A DNA stretch of 64,000 bases from Chryseobacterium cucumeris (lineage in GTDB: Bacteria; Bacteroidota; Bacteroidia; Flavobacteriales; Weeksellaceae). Below are positions 1-8,440 of this stretch, piece after piece. How positions within the stretch are numbered: the stretch's first letter is position 1; every line of letters starts with the position of its first letter. Below the pieces are notes generated by a model. That model saw only the letters and a list, made by a program, of their open reading frames with translations, was not told the origin of the DNA and searched no databases. A program made the translations under genes and the position numbers. The stretch covers positions 434,001-498,000 of the forward strand of contig NZ_LUVZ01000023.1 of assembly GCF_001593385.1 (NCBI RefSeq), given 5' to 3'.

Positions 1-436
1 CATCCATGTTGTCGCAGTATACAAAAGCATTGTCAAAACTTTTCCATTTTATATTTCCCCACTGGGCAATCTGGGTTATTTTTGAGCGGTCTGGAGCATT
101 GTAAGTGGGAGTTAATGTATTGTCGAAGAATCTTACCTGATCAAAACTTCCAGTGCCGTCACTGATTTTAATTCTGTAACTTGCTTGAGATGATACAGGA
201 TTAAAAGGTACACCCAAGTTGATTATGAATTCGGTCGTGGAAGTTACATTACTCATTGTGCCATTATGCTGAGGATATCCTACTTCTTCCCAATATACTT
301 TGAAATTGGTTCCTCTGCCGGGAAATTTAATGAGTTGTGAGTTTTGCGTTTTCCAGATCGTTATAAACTCATTTTGTGCTTTTGAAAGTTGAAATGCTGC
401 TATAAACAGAGCAGAAATTATTAGTTTTTTGTACAT
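1..436 (-). CDS. BspA-like surface protein, N-terminal part (cut by window edge)
   Basis: Translating the minus strand from the ATG at 436 gives 145 codons with no stop before the window edge, so this is the N-terminal part of a longer gene. It opens with a Sec signal peptide (MYKKLIISALFIAAFQLSKAQ). The mature part begins with EFITIWKT and continues with a short beta-rich domain ending in a SKITQIAQWGNIKW motif and an AFVYCDNMD stretch. That order is typical of the BspA/DUF285 leucine-rich-repeat surface proteins of Bacteroidota, where the repeats follow the last motif. The repeats and any C-terminal sorting domain lie outside the window. Function is probably surface binding, but this is family inference only. 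Confidence 0.75.
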   Translation of the reverse strand, partial: MYKKLIISALFIAAFQLSKAQNEFITIWKTQNSQLIKFPGRGTNFKVYWEEVGYPQHNGTMSNVTSTTEFIINLGVPFNPVSSQASYRIKISDGTGSFDQVRFFDNTLTPTYNAPDRSKITQIAQWGNIKWKSFDNAFVYCDNMD

Positions 437-544
437 GTCATTAGTTTGTGAAATAAGCACAGCTAAAATAGCAAAAAACTTAATATATTTTTAACTTAAA
501 TGTAAAGTTTATAGTAATTTATAAATTTCAATGAAATTATTTAA

Positions 545-573
545 ATAAAAAACTCTCCGTTTTGGAGAGTTTG
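545..573 (-). terminator. Rho-independent terminator of yiaA
   Basis: A 9-bp perfect stem (550-558 with 564-572, sequence AAACTCTCC) closes a 5-nt loop. On the minus strand it is followed by a T tract. It lies right behind the yiaA stop codon. Confidence 0.8.
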
Positions 574-575
574 CT

Positions 576-968
576 TTATTCCTGAAGCATATTATCACGG
601 GTGTTTTTCTGAACTGCAATAGCTCCGAAGAGTGCCAGTAGAAAGGCAAAGGCATAAAAACCTTTTTCACTTGGAAGGATGGTGGCATTCCAAAGTCCGA
701 TGGCCAGTAATACAATGGATGATAATGTAGCAAACCAGCAGATTCCATAATAAATATCTGTTACCTGAATGTTTTCTAATCTGTCACGTACTGCTTTCTG
801 TAAAGAAACCACAGCGAATAAACCATAAAGAAGGATGGTGAAATAATATCCCTTCTCATTCAGCAGCATTTCTGCTCTTGCAAGACCGACAATAAAGCCA
901 ATCATTCCTGCTCCCAATGCTACCCACGACGCAGCTACAAATGCATTCGATACTCTTTGTTTTTTCAT
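576..968 (-). CDS. yiaA: YiaA/YiaB-type inner membrane protein
   Basis: This 130-residue protein is predicted to have four membrane segments arranged as two copies of the YiaAB two-helix domain (about residues 10-62 and 75-125). Each copy carries an (L/P)(N/S)EKG(Y/F)Y motif followed by a VQK/LQK..RD turn, and the E. coli YiaA pattern GLWNAT-SEKGFY is clearly recognisable. The family has no established biochemical role; expression of its members is usually associated with envelope or stress conditions. It is a single-gene unit with its own terminator. The start ATG at 968 is preceded by an AT-rich leader with no clear Shine-Dalgarno sequence, which is normal in this phylum. Confidence 0.88.
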   Translation of the reverse strand: MKKQRVSNAFVAASWVALGAGMIGFIVGLARAEMLLNEKGYYFTILLYGLFAVVSLQKAVRDRLENIQVTDIYYGICWFATLSSIVLLAIGLWNATILPSEKGFYAFAFLLALFGAIAVQKNTRDNMLQE

Positions 969-1298
969 AGTTTAATGTTTTGTTTAAGAGGGCTAAGATA
1001 TTCATTTTTTATAAATAGAGCTCTGACAAAGGGAAAATATGGGAAAAATACTGGATAGAATGATGAAGTAGGTGTATGTTTCAGGCTCCCTTCGTCTAAA
1101 CTCAGGATATAACCCGTTACCATTGAATAATATAAATCTATTCATCATTCATCACTCATCATTTATCAATTATAATTCATCATCTTCTCCTAGCCCCGAT
1201 AGCAGCGTTTACCCCGGAGCATGAGAGGGAGAGTTGGTGGGTAAGAGGCTGGGGTAGGTTGGGGCGAGGAGTATGAGTGGATAGCGGGAATCAGCTCA
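969..1298. other. Intergenic stretch without a gene
   Basis: No convincing reading frame is present. The stretch contains a low-complexity CATCATT-rich tract (about 1139-1184) and a G-rich tract (about 1200-1275). It should hold the minus-strand yiaA promoter near its left end, but no clear -7 element was seen. Confidence 0.5.
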
Positions 1299-1325
1299 TA
1301 AAAAAACTCTCCAAAATGGAGAGCC
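1299..1325 (-). terminator. Terminator of the first YD-repeat lipoprotein
   Basis: A 6-bp stem, CTCTCC (1307-1312) with GGAGAG (1318-1323), is followed on the minus strand by a run of T. Confidence 0.7.
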
Positions 1326-1330
1326 TTGTT

Positions 1331-2128
1331 TTACTGAGTGATATATTCGTAAGTATATTTTGCATAATCATTATTATCCAGTTTTACCATGACCTGAGTT
1401 GGCAGTTGATTACTATTATATTCTATCTGATAGGTAAAATTCATAATTTGACTCCAGTTTCCAGTGCCATCTTTGCCACTTATTTTTACTGTGGTGTAAT
1501 TATTTTGACTTAAAAACTCTGCTCCTCCCATAATCATTCTAAAATATTTGCCCATCAAAGAATAGGGATTTACCTTATTATCATATGAAAATTCTTTTTT
1601 ATTAGTATGTGGACCGCCGATACCATCACTAACCGAAATTTCTTCCGAAACATTATCACCACTATAAGTATATGACATGGTAGACGGAATGGGACAACTG
1701 GAAGACTCACAAGTAGAAGTTCCAGTAACTTTACCATTGGTATACGTCATTGTTGTATTATAGTGAGTATCTGGATCTATTTTCTTAATCATCGTAAGCT
1801 GATCACCATTATAAGTAAACGTTTTATAATAAGCTACGGTACCATCTGCTTTATGGTAAGTAATTTTTGAAGGTTTTCCGGCACCGTCATATTCCAGAAC
1901 GGAGGTTGTAGTTTCTGATGTAATTTTAAGTAATTGTTTCTGACTGTTATAATCTAATTTTGTAATACTGGTGTGCGGTCCGGAGGGACTTGTATAATAA
2001 ACTGTAGTGACTTTACTTAATAATATTTGAGAATCAGAAGGATTGGGTTCATTATTTTCGTCATTATTGCTACTGCAGTTGAGGAATAAAAATGAGCTCA
2101 TCAACCCGATAAATAATTGGTTTTTCAT
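1331..2128 (-). CDS. Lipoprotein with YD/RHS-like repeats, copy 1
   Basis: This 265-residue protein starts with a lipoprotein signal peptide (lipobox LFLNC, Cys18) and an Asn/Glu-rich tether. The body consists of short strands of the type LEYDGAGKPSKITYHKADGTV and FTYNGDQLTMIKK, which resemble YD/RHS-type repeats, and ends in KYTYEYITQ. The gene directly downstream of its twin (2249-3046) encodes a protein of the same length with the same C-terminus, so the two arose by tandem duplication. The pair Cys-x(5)-Cys in CESSSCP is shared in spaced form by both copies and may form a disulfide. The likely location is the outer membrane; no function is known. Each copy has its own terminator. Confidence 0.7.
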   Translation of the reverse strand: MKNQLFIGLMSSFLFLNCSSNNDENNEPNPSDSQILLSKVTTVYYTSPSGPHTSITKLDYNSQKQLLKITSETTTSVLEYDGAGKPSKITYHKADGTVAYYKTFTYNGDQLTMIKKIDPDTHYNTTMTYTNGKVTGTSTCESSSCPIPSTMSYTYSGDNVSEEISVSDGIGGPHTNKKEFSYDNKVNPYSLMGKYFRMIMGGAEFLSQNNYTTVKISGKDGTGNWSQIMNFTYQIEYNSNQLPTQVMVKLDNNDYAKYTYEYITQ

Positions 2129-2211
2129 GTATTTAAAAGTTTTATTAAATAAGGATTAAATATATTCATTATTTATAAAAACAGGCTTAATTGATGACGA
2201 ATATATCAGAT

Positions 2212-2240
2212 AAAAAAACTCTCCAAATTTTGAAGAGTTA
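2212..2240 (-). terminator. Terminator of the second YD-repeat lipoprotein
   Basis: A stem AACTCT (2217-2222) with AGAGTT (2234-2239), extended by an imperfect inner stem, is followed by T residues on the minus strand. Confidence 0.65.
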
Positions 2241-2248
2241 AAGCCTTA

Positions 2249-3046
2249 TTATTGAGTGATATATTCGTAAGTATACTTCGCTGAAAGATTTCCTTTGGCT
2301 TCTTTTGAAATCACCTCAGTAGGATAACCAGCGCTGTTGTATTGAATGGTGGAAGTTCGGGTTTGATTTTGTGTCCAGACTCCATTACTTTTATAGCTGA
2401 TTTTTTCCGTCAGATAATTATTTTGACTTACAGCGTAGGCTCTTCCCATCATAATTTTTAAATATTTGTTGATATTGATGTATGGGTTCTGTTTATCATC
2501 ATATGAGTAAACAATTTTTGTGCTGTAGCTGGATCCTCCACCTTCTGAAATTTCTGTTGAAATATTGTTTCCATCATAAGTATAAGTATCCACGATGGGG
2601 TTGGAACAGGCTGGTGACTGGCAAAGAGATGAAGAAATTACCTGTCCGTTGGTATTATAATTATAAGTAATGGTTCTGTTATAATCCGGATTAGTAGTAT
2701 AAATGGCTTTAACCGTCGTAAGCAGATCTCCATTGTAACTATATGCTGAGTAATAGTCTACCGTACCATCTGGTTTATAATATGTGGTTTTAGTTGGTTT
2801 TCCATTACTATATTCGAACTTGGAAGTTCCTAAAGCTGATGTTGTTTTGATAAGCTCACCCTGATTATTGTATTCCAGAGTTTGTATGCTTGTCTGCGGC
2901 TGCGATGGGTTGTCATAATAAACTATTGTGACTTTGCTTAACAATACTTTAGCAGAGGTATTGTTTCCCTCATTATCATCATTACTGCTGCAGCTGTTAA
3001 AGAATACCACAGAACTCATGAGTCCCAGAAATAAGAATTTTTTCAT
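2249..3046 (-). CDS. Lipoprotein with YD/RHS-like repeats, copy 2
   Basis: This is a 265-residue paralogue of the 1331-2128 product. The lipobox is FFNSC with Cys19, followed by a charged, low-complexity linker and repeats such as LEYNNQGELIKTTS, KPTKTTYYKPDGTVDYY and YSYNGDLLTTVK. The C-terminus KYTYEYITQ is identical to copy 1. It is the first gene of the tandem pair and has a good -7 element just upstream (3064-3071). The repeats resemble the YD repeats of RHS proteins, but with no toxin or RHS core, so a shell-like polymorphic toxin role is unlikely. It is probably a surface lipoprotein of unknown role. Confidence 0.7.
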   Translation of the reverse strand: MKKFLFLGLMSSVVFFNSCSSNDDNEGNNTSAKVLLSKVTIVYYDNPSQPQTSIQTLEYNNQGELIKTTSALGTSKFEYSNGKPTKTTYYKPDGTVDYYSAYSYNGDLLTTVKAIYTTNPDYNRTITYNYNTNGQVISSSLCQSPACSNPIVDTYTYDGNNISTEISEGGGSSYSTKIVYSYDDKQNPYININKYLKIMMGRAYAVSQNNYLTEKISYKSNGVWTQNQTRTSTIQYNSAGYPTEVISKEAKGNLSAKYTYEYITQ

Positions 3047-3063
3047 GTTATTTTTTTAGGGGA

Positions 3064-3071
3064 CAAAAATA
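3064..3071 (-). promoter_or_regulatory. Bacteroidota -7 promoter element (lipoprotein copy 2)
   Basis: On the minus strand this reads TATTTTTG, an exact TAnnTTTG match, 18 bases before the ATG at 3046. No good -33 TTTG was identified. Confidence 0.5.
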
Positions 3072-3094
3072 ACGAATGGATTATTTCTCTCCAT

Positions 3095-3127
3095 AAAAAA
3101 ATCCCACTATCTTAGAAATAGTGGGAT
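3095..3127 (-). terminator. Terminator of ahcY
   Basis: A 10-bp perfect stem, ATCCCACTAT (3101-3110) with ATAGTGGGAT (3118-3127), is followed on the minus strand by seven T residues. Confidence 0.85.
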
Positions 3128-3148
3128 CATATCATGTTTTGTTAAGAT

Positions 3149-4462
3149 CTAGTATCTGTAGTACTCAGGCTTGAATGGCCCTTTTACGTCTACTCCGATA
3201 TACTCAGCCTGCTCAGGAGAAAGAGTTTCAAGCTCTACGCTTAATTTCTTAAGGTGTAAAGCAGCTACTTTTTCATCCAGGTGCTTAGGAAGCATATATA
3301 CTTCGTTTTTGTAAGCTGCAGAGTTATTCCATAGCTCTATCTGTGCCAACGTCTGGTTTGAGAAAGAGTTAGACATTACGAAACTTGGGTGGCCTGTAGC
3401 ACATCCTAAGTTAACCAATCTACCTTCTGCAAGGATGATTACCTCTTTTCCTTCAATAGTGTAGATATCTACCTGAGGCTTCACTTCAGATTTAGTCTGA
3501 CCGTAGTTTTTGTTCAACCATGCCATATCGATTTCATTATCGAAGTGACCGATGTTACAAACGATCGCTTTATCTTTCATTTTAAGGAAATGTTCTCCTC
3601 TTACGATATTGAAGTTACCTGTTGTAGTGATGATGATATCAGCATTGTCTACCACAGTGTCTAATCTTTTTACTTCGTAACCGTCCATAGCAGCCTGAAG
3701 TGCACAGATCGGGTCAATTTCAGTAACAGTAACGATAGAACCGGCTCCTCTGAATGAAGCAGCAGTACCTTTACCTACGTCTCCGTATCCGCAAACTACC
3801 ACTCTTTTTCCAGCAAGCATTACGTCTGTAGCTCTTCTTACTGCATCTACAGCAGATTCTTTACATCCGTATTTGTTGTCGAATTTAGATTTAGTAACCG
3901 AATCATTTACATTGATGGCAGGCATTACTAAAGTTCCGTTCTTCATTCTTTCGTAAAGTCTGTGAACACCGGTAGTGGTTTCTTCAGAAAGCCCTTTGAT
4001 ATCTTTTGTGAACTCAGGATATTTATCAAAAACCATGTTTGTTAAGTCTCCACCATCATCCAAAATCATGTTTAATGGCTTTCTGTCTTCACCAAAGAAT
4101 AAAGTCTGCTCAATACACCAGTCAAATTCCTCTTCATTTAATCCTTTCCACGCATACACTGGAATTCCAGCAGCAGCAATAGCAGCAGCAGCGTGATCCT
4201 GTGTAGAGAAAATATTACAAGATGACCATGTAACTTCAGCTCCTAAAGCTACAAGAGTCTCGATAAGCACAGCCGTTTGGATGGTCATGTGAAGACATCC
4301 TGCGATTCTTGCTCCTTTCAGTGGCTGAGACGGTCCGTATTCTTCACGGATAGCCATCAGACCTGGCATTTCTGCTTCTGCAAGGGTAATTTCTTTTCTA
4401 CCCCATTCTGCAAGGGAGATATCCTTAACTTTATAAGGAACGTATTGTGTTGTAGTACTCAT
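3149..4462 (-). CDS. ahcY: Adenosylhomocysteinase
   Basis: AhcY reversibly hydrolyses S-adenosylhomocysteine to adenosine and homocysteine in the cytoplasm, removing the inhibitory product of methyltransferases. The 437 residues are the normal length for the family. The N-terminal substrate domain shows [12 protein letters not shown] (about 55-66) and [11 protein letters not shown] (about 86-96). [11 protein letters not shown] (about 187-196) carries the conserved substrate and hinge residues. The NAD-binding Rossmann motif GYGDVGKG sits at 225-232. [13 protein letters not shown] and the C-terminal FKPEYYRY, whose Lys and Tyr reach the NAD of the neighbouring subunit, are also present. It is a single-gene unit, divergent from the HugZ-like gene. 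Confidence 0.97.
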   Translation of the reverse strand: MSTTTQYVPYKVKDISLAEWGRKEITLAEAEMPGLMAIREEYGPSQPLKGARIAGCLHMTIQTAVLIETLVALGAEVTWSSCNIFSTQDHAAAAIAAAGIPVYAWKGLNEEEFDWCIEQTLFFGEDRKPLNMILDDGGDLTNMVFDKYPEFTKDIKGLSEETTTGVHRLYERMKNGTLVMPAINVNDSVTKSKFDNKYGCKESAVDAVRRATDVMLAGKRVVVCGYGDVGKGTAASFRGAGSIVTVTEIDPICALQAAMDGYEVKRLDTVVDNADIIITTTGNFNIVRGEHFLKMKDKAIVCNIGHFDNEIDMAWLNKNYGQTKSEVKPQVDIYTIEGKEVIILAEGRLVNLGCATGHPSFVMSNSFSNQTLAQIELWNNSAAYKNEVYMLPKHLDEKVAALHLKKLSVELETLSPEQAEYIGVDVKGPFKPEYYRY

Positions 4463-4502
4463 ATGTAATGAATAGTTTTAAAATTCAATTGATAACGAAA
4501 GG

Positions 4503-4510
4503 CAAAATTA
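4503..4510 (-). promoter_or_regulatory. -7 promoter element of ahcY
   Basis: The minus strand reads TAATTTTG, an exact TAnnTTTG match, about 40 bases before the ahcY ATG, giving a leader of roughly 35 nt. No riboswitch-like structure fits in so short a leader. Confidence 0.55.
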
Positions 4511-4578
4511 CGATTTATAATTAAGATATAAAAACAACCGAGCAAGTTCAGGTTTATGAGATTAAACATAGTTTAATA

Positions 4579-4601
4579 TTATTTAGTCTTAATATAAATA
4601 A
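4579..4601. promoter_or_regulatory. Imperfect palindrome, possible Fur-type operator
   Basis: The 23-bp element starts TTATTTA and ends TAAATAA, seven complementary bases on each side. It lies about 30 bases before the HugZ-like gene. The outline resembles iron-box palindromes, and HugZ proteins elsewhere are iron-regulated. In such AT-rich DNA the match could be chance. Confidence 0.25.
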
Positions 4602-4629
4602 CTAATTTTAGCTGATAAACAAATATATT

Positions 4630-5148
4630 ATGAATCAAACCCATACAGAAAAGAGAGTCAAACCTGTTGCTCCCAGAGTACAGGAACTCATCAATGCTTC
4701 AAAAAGTGTAATTCTTGCTACTATTGATGCCGAAGGAAATCCTAATTCAAGCTATGCACCTTTTGTACAGGTAGATCAGACATTCTATATTCTGGTATCT
4801 TTCATGGCAAAACATACTAAAAACCTTGCAGACGCAAGAAAGACATCCATTATGTTTATTGAAGATGAATCTGCCACCAAACAGATCTATGCCCGCGAAC
4901 GCCTTACTATTGATGCAACTACTTCTCAGATTGAAAGAGATTCTGAAGTATGGAATGCTGTTGTTGCGAAACTTAGAGAAACTCACGGCAAAGTTGTAGA
5001 GGTAATTTCCGAAATGGGAGATTTTATTTTAATTGCCCTTCAACCTGTAAAAGGATCTTATGTCAACGGATTTGGAAGTGCTTATTTTGTGGATGCCAAT
5101 CTGGAAATTATAGAGCATAGAAATGATGCGAATCATCAGTCTAAATAA
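4630..5148 (+). CDS. HugZ/HutZ-like pyridoxamine 5'-phosphate oxidase-fold protein
   Basis: This 172-residue protein has a split-barrel FMN/haem-binding fold. It starts with a short tail, then helix RVQELINASKSVILATIDAEGNPNSSYAPFV (about 19-49). That pattern is characteristic of the pyridoxamine phosphate oxidase-like family. FYILVSFMAKHTKNLADARKTSIMFIEDES (about 56-85) is the HugZ-type central strand pair. The C-terminal segment VKGSYVNGFGSAYFVD is also typical of HugZ/HutZ proteins, which bind haem and help release its iron. The haem-utilisation assignment is by family resemblance; a flavin enzyme of unknown substrate remains possible. It is a stand-alone gene. Confidence 0.7.
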   Translation: MNQTHTEKRVKPVAPRVQELINASKSVILATIDAEGNPNSSYAPFVQVDQTFYILVSFMAKHTKNLADARKTSIMFIEDESATKQIYARERLTIDATTSQIERDSEVWNAVVAKLRETHGKVVEVISEMGDFILIALQPVKGSYVNGFGSAYFVDANLEIIEHRNDANHQSK

Positions 5149-5150
5149 TT

Positions 5151-5290
5151 AGCTGGAAGCTGGAAGAATGATGCTGGAAGTTATAAAGATTAAGGAAACA
5201 AAGAGTTTGTTTTTTCCTCAACAGATTTTTCGGTCTGAAAATTTTTTTTACCACGAATGGTAGCATCCGGCATCCATCTTCCGTTCCTTT
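5151..5290. repeat. Dispersed GGAAGCTGGAAG-type element, copy A
   Basis: The stretch begins with AGCTGGAAGCTGGAAG and, about 110 bases later, carries the complementary-type run CATCTTCCG...CAACTTCCGC, so the ends are roughly inverted. A very similar segment in the opposite orientation lies at 18059-18092. No open reading frame is present. Confidence 0.5.
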
Positions 5291-5310
5291 CAACTTCCGC
5301 ATCTTTTCAC

Positions 5311-5318
5311 TATTTTTG
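5311..5318 (+). promoter_or_regulatory. -7 promoter element of the phosphopantetheinyl transferase gene
   Basis: TATTTTTG is an exact TAnnTTTG match lying 16 bases before the ATG at 5334. It overlaps an upstream in-frame TTG (5316), which argues against that TTG as the start codon. Confidence 0.5.
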
Positions 5319-5333
5319 CCTAATAAAAAAAGA

Positions 5334-5948
5334 ATGCCCCTCTACAGAGATTTTTCAGATGATAATGCCACAATTCTGGTTTGGAAGTACGATGAAAGTG
5401 AAGAACTTGATATCAACCAACTTCTGGAGCCTGAAAATGCTGAGAAGGTAAAAGATTATCATCCTAAAAAATTGCTGGAAGTCCTGATGGTTCGCAAGCT
5501 CCTGAAAGGATTAAAGCCTAATTCTAAAATTTTATATAAAGAAAGAGAACCTTTTCTTTCTCCCAATGATGCGGAAATTTCCATTACGCATTCTTTTCCC
5601 TTTGCAGCCATTGCTATTTCTAAAAATAAAATAGGAATTGACGTAGAGAAATTCAATCCTAAAATTTTAAGGGTGATTGATAAATTCACCTATGAAAATG
5701 AACGTGGATTTATTCCGGAAGACAAAGCGGATACTTTCTATACCATTATTTGGAGTGTGAAGGAAAGTATGTACAAAATCCATCATTCAAAATACTGGTC
5801 TTTAAAAAAGAATTATGAAGTAAAGCCTTTTGAGCTGAAGCATCTTCATAAAATAAGCTGCCGGGTATATGATGATGAGTTTTCAGATGAGTTCAAAGCG
5901 AGGGTAGAGTTTTTTGATGACTACTGCTTTACGATTGTGGAGGAGTAG
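5334..5948 (+). CDS. 4'-phosphopantetheinyl transferase superfamily protein
   Basis: The enzyme moves 4'-phosphopantetheine from CoA to a conserved serine of a carrier protein. The 204 residues show the Sfp/AcpS-superfamily signature: SITHS at 83-87, GIDVE at 101-105 (Mg-binding Asp and Glu) and WSVKESMYK at 140-148 with the catalytic Lys-Glu pair. Monomer size and motif spacing fit the Sfp/EntD-like class rather than the about 125-residue AcpS. The carrier partner is not encoded nearby; it could be ACP of fatty-acid synthesis or a secondary-metabolite carrier. The frame also opens at a TTG at 5316, but that codon lies inside the -7 element. The 3' end overlaps the convergent FUSC-family gene by 20 bases. 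Confidence 0.88.
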   Translation: MPLYRDFSDDNATILVWKYDESEELDINQLLEPENAEKVKDYHPKKLLEVLMVRKLLKGLKPNSKILYKEREPFLSPNDAEISITHSFPFAAIAISKNKIGIDVEKFNPKILRVIDKFTYENERGFIPEDKADTFYTIIWSVKESMYKIHHSKYWSLKKNYEVKPFELKHLHKISCRVYDDEFSDEFKARVEFFDDYCFTIVEE

Positions 5949-8193
5949 GCTCAGTTTCATTTTTATATTTTTCGATCACTTTTCTCTGTTCCTTTGCGAC
6001 ATCATAGATCAGCTCCAGGATATCGTGGATATTTTTAAGCTCGGTTAAATGTGAAATTTTATCAGGATCTCTTCGGTCCACAATTTCATTTTCTTCAATC
6101 TCTGTTTTTCTTTTCAGGAGCATATCTTCAATGGAAGAATCTTCTGGCTCAAGGCGGCTTTCCATTTTCAACGTTTCGTTGATATCATTTCCGCTGAGAA
6201 GGGTAGAGGTCTGCAGCATTTCTGCCTCAATCTTTCTGCTCCAGCTTTCAGCATCTATTTCAGGATATTGCTCATTACTTTTGGAATATTGAGACAGAGA
6301 AGCGGTATAGGCCGTAATCAAATGTGATGTAGCTACAAACTGGTGTACAACTTCCAGCTTTTTCTGTTGATTTTTAGGATCGGAAATCATTCTCTGGAAA
6401 TTATCAGAAAGATTGGCCAGTGAAATAATGGCATTTTTTCGCTTTACCTTATAATCTTCAAGATCAAACTTTCCCTCTAAGAATTTGGAAATCACACTCT
6501 GGAAATAAATAAGGTTGTCTGCGGCAGACTTTTTCATCAGATCCAGATTTTGGGTGTGTTCCCAAACAGGCAATACGATATAAGACACTGCAAAGGCAAT
6601 GATTCCGGCAATAGCAGTATCCAGGATTCTGTCTTTAAAAATAATATTAACTTTCCCCGGATTTAAAAAATTAAAGCTGAGGAAAACATAAATCGTCATG
6701 AATAATACCGCCCAGAAATACCGTCCTTTCAAAAAGCTGAAACACATGATCATACTAATGAGCAGAATAGCAAATAAAACGCCGTTAATATGTACAAAAT
6801 ACAGAATGGCATAAGCAATACTTGCTCCGGCAATGGTTCCATAGAGACGGAGAAGGTTTCTCTGTTTAGTGATGGAATAAGCGGGTTTTAAGATCGCTGT
6901 AATGGTAATTAATATCCAATACGTGTGTCCCAGTCCCAGAAAATCGAACATAGAGAAAACGTATCCCAATAGAAGAGCTGTTGTAATTCTAATAGCATGG
7001 CGGAAATGGGAAGATGATAAGGAAATATTATTTCTTAGAACCTTGGCATTAAGTTTAGGTTCATTAGGCATGAATTTTTTAAGGTCTAGCCCTGTAGATA
7101 AACTTTTCGCCAGTTTGATATCCTGTGAAAATACTTTATAGATCTCATTAATTTCTTTCGTAATTTCATAGATACGCATCAGGATTTGACGCAGGATCAT
7201 GAAATTTTCAAGATTGTCGGGTGAAAGCTGTTTATTTCTGAGTTCGAAATAATTATAATTTAAGCTTTTTAATTCCTGTTCCAGGTTAAACATTGGCTTT
7301 GCTCTGGTACCACTTTGAAGAGCAATTCCGATATTGGTGATCTCCTCAGCCAGAAGATTAAGATAATCATGGATATTCACCAGGATCATACTTTCTTCAA
7401 AACTCTGTTGCAGTTTCTGATAGTCACTTTCAGAGGTCATCAGTTTTTCATGAAGGTCCATCGAGTTCAGGAACATCAGCATTAATAGACGGCTGGTGGT
7501 CGTAGATTCATTGACGATAGTTCTTGTTTTGAAAACGGTTTCTCTGGTATCTTCCTGAAGGTTTTTTATTTCAATCTGCTTGGCAATAACCTGAGTGGTC
7601 AGCTTATTAAAATCCGGATTTTTCTGATAATAATTGGCTTTGATCTTTAAAAACTCTGCCAGCTGAAGATAATTTTCGCCAATCATCTGGCTTGCCAGTT
7701 TATAAGGACGAATGGTAGTTACAATAAGGAATATCAACAGAAACCAGATACAGCCTGAAGCAAATATCAGCAGACTTTTAAAGATATTGCTTCCTGTAAG
7801 ATGCCCGTCAATAAAGATGGCCAGTACTACCAAAGATAATGAGCCTACTGCAGCCAATCTCTGGCCATAAACGCCAATCAGGGAGAAAAACATCCCGAAA
7901 ACAATGACTTCCAGAATGACCAGTACTTTAATATTCATCACAAGACTGGCAATAAGTGCTACAAAGACAAAACAGCAGATCGCAAAAGTAAGGGCATTTC
8001 TTCTTCGGATAAAAGGACCGGGCTGGTCGGTAAGAGCTACAAAGCTGGTTCCGAGAGGGAAAAGGAAGTATTCTTTCAAAATCCCGAAGTGGGCGAGGAC
8101 TAAACAAGGCAGAACAGTAGCTAATGTAATTCTGATCGCAGAATATACATATTGACTGGTTACAAATTTTTTTAGTTCCGCCGAATAGTTCAT
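5929..8193 (-). CDS. FUSC/YccS-type inner membrane protein
   Basis: The 754 residues show the duplicated architecture of the FUSC/YccS/YhfK family. An N-terminal block of about six membrane segments (about residues 15-160) is followed by a long soluble, helix-rich part (about 165-395). A second block of membrane segments (about 400-525) precedes a charged cytoplasmic tail that ends in PTPPQS. The motif PYKLASQMIGENY after the first membrane block and HAIRITTALLLGY at the start of the second are typical of the family. Members resemble aromatic-acid or fusaric-acid exporters, but no substrate can be given. The gene stands alone and converges with the phosphopantetheinyl transferase gene, sharing the last 20 bases. 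Confidence 0.85.
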   Translation of the reverse strand: MNYSAELKKFVTSQYVYSAIRITLATVLPCLVLAHFGILKEYFLFPLGTSFVALTDQPGPFIRRRNALTFAICCFVFVALIASLVMNIKVLVILEVIVFGMFFSLIGVYGQRLAAVGSLSLVVLAIFIDGHLTGSNIFKSLLIFASGCIWFLLIFLIVTTIRPYKLASQMIGENYLQLAEFLKIKANYYQKNPDFNKLTTQVIAKQIEIKNLQEDTRETVFKTRTIVNESTTTSRLLMLMFLNSMDLHEKLMTSESDYQKLQQSFEESMILVNIHDYLNLLAEEITNIGIALQSGTRAKPMFNLEQELKSLNYNYFELRNKQLSPDNLENFMILRQILMRIYEITKEINEIYKVFSQDIKLAKSLSTGLDLKKFMPNEPKLNAKVLRNNISLSSSHFRHAIRITTALLLGYVFSMFDFLGLGHTYWILITITAILKPAYSITKQRNLLRLYGTIAGASIAYAILYFVHINGVLFAILLISMIMCFSFLKGRYFWAVLFMTIYVFLSFNFLNPGKVNIIFKDRILDTAIAGIIAFAVSYIVLPVWEHTQNLDLMKKSAADNLIYFQSVISKFLEGKFDLEDYKVKRKNAIISLANLSDNFQRMISDPKNQQKKLEVVHQFVATSHLITAYTASLSQYSKSNEQYPEIDAESWSRKIEAEMLQTSTLLSGNDINETLKMESRLEPEDSSIEDMLLKRKTEIEENEIVDRRDPDKISHLTELKNIHDILELIYDVAKEQRKVIEKYKNETEPTPPQS

Positions 8194-8197
8194 ATTA

Positions 8198-8205
8198 CAA
8201 AAATA
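8198..8205 (-). promoter_or_regulatory. -7 promoter element of the FUSC-family gene
   Basis: The minus strand reads TATTTTTG, an exact TAnnTTTG match immediately before the ATG at 8193. The mRNA would then have almost no leader, so either it is near-leaderless or the true promoter lies further up. Confidence 0.3.
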
Positions 8206-8308
8206 GCTATTGAATTTAAGAAAATCGCCATAAATAAGAGACTTTTATTAACTTAAATATTATATTTTTTTTAATTAAGATGTAGTATTATTTAAAATAA
8301 ATTGACAG

Positions 8309-8440
8309 ATGAAACATATGGATGATTCGCCACTTACAATTCGTAATTTTTTAACACAACAGCTAACAAATCCTGTTCCACGAATTCCTATCTTAGCTTA
8401 TCTCAAGCGTAAATTATCATTTTATGAATTTCATCAGTAA
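8309..8440 (+). CDS. 43-residue ORF overlapping the metallo-beta-lactamase start
   Basis: The frame runs from the ATG at 8309 to TAA at 8440 and encodes MKHMDDSPLTIRNFLTQQ..., ending LSFYEFHQ. Its last 17 bases overlap the start of the metallo-beta-lactamase gene in another frame, so the two could be translationally coupled. The peptide has no signal sequence or recognisable domain and is rich in Pro, Leu and Arg/Lys near the middle. It may be a leader peptide, a small independent protein or a chance ORF. Conservation in relatives would decide. Confidence 0.35.
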   Translation: MKHMDDSPLTIRNFLTQQLTNPVPRIPILAYLKRKLSFYEFHQ

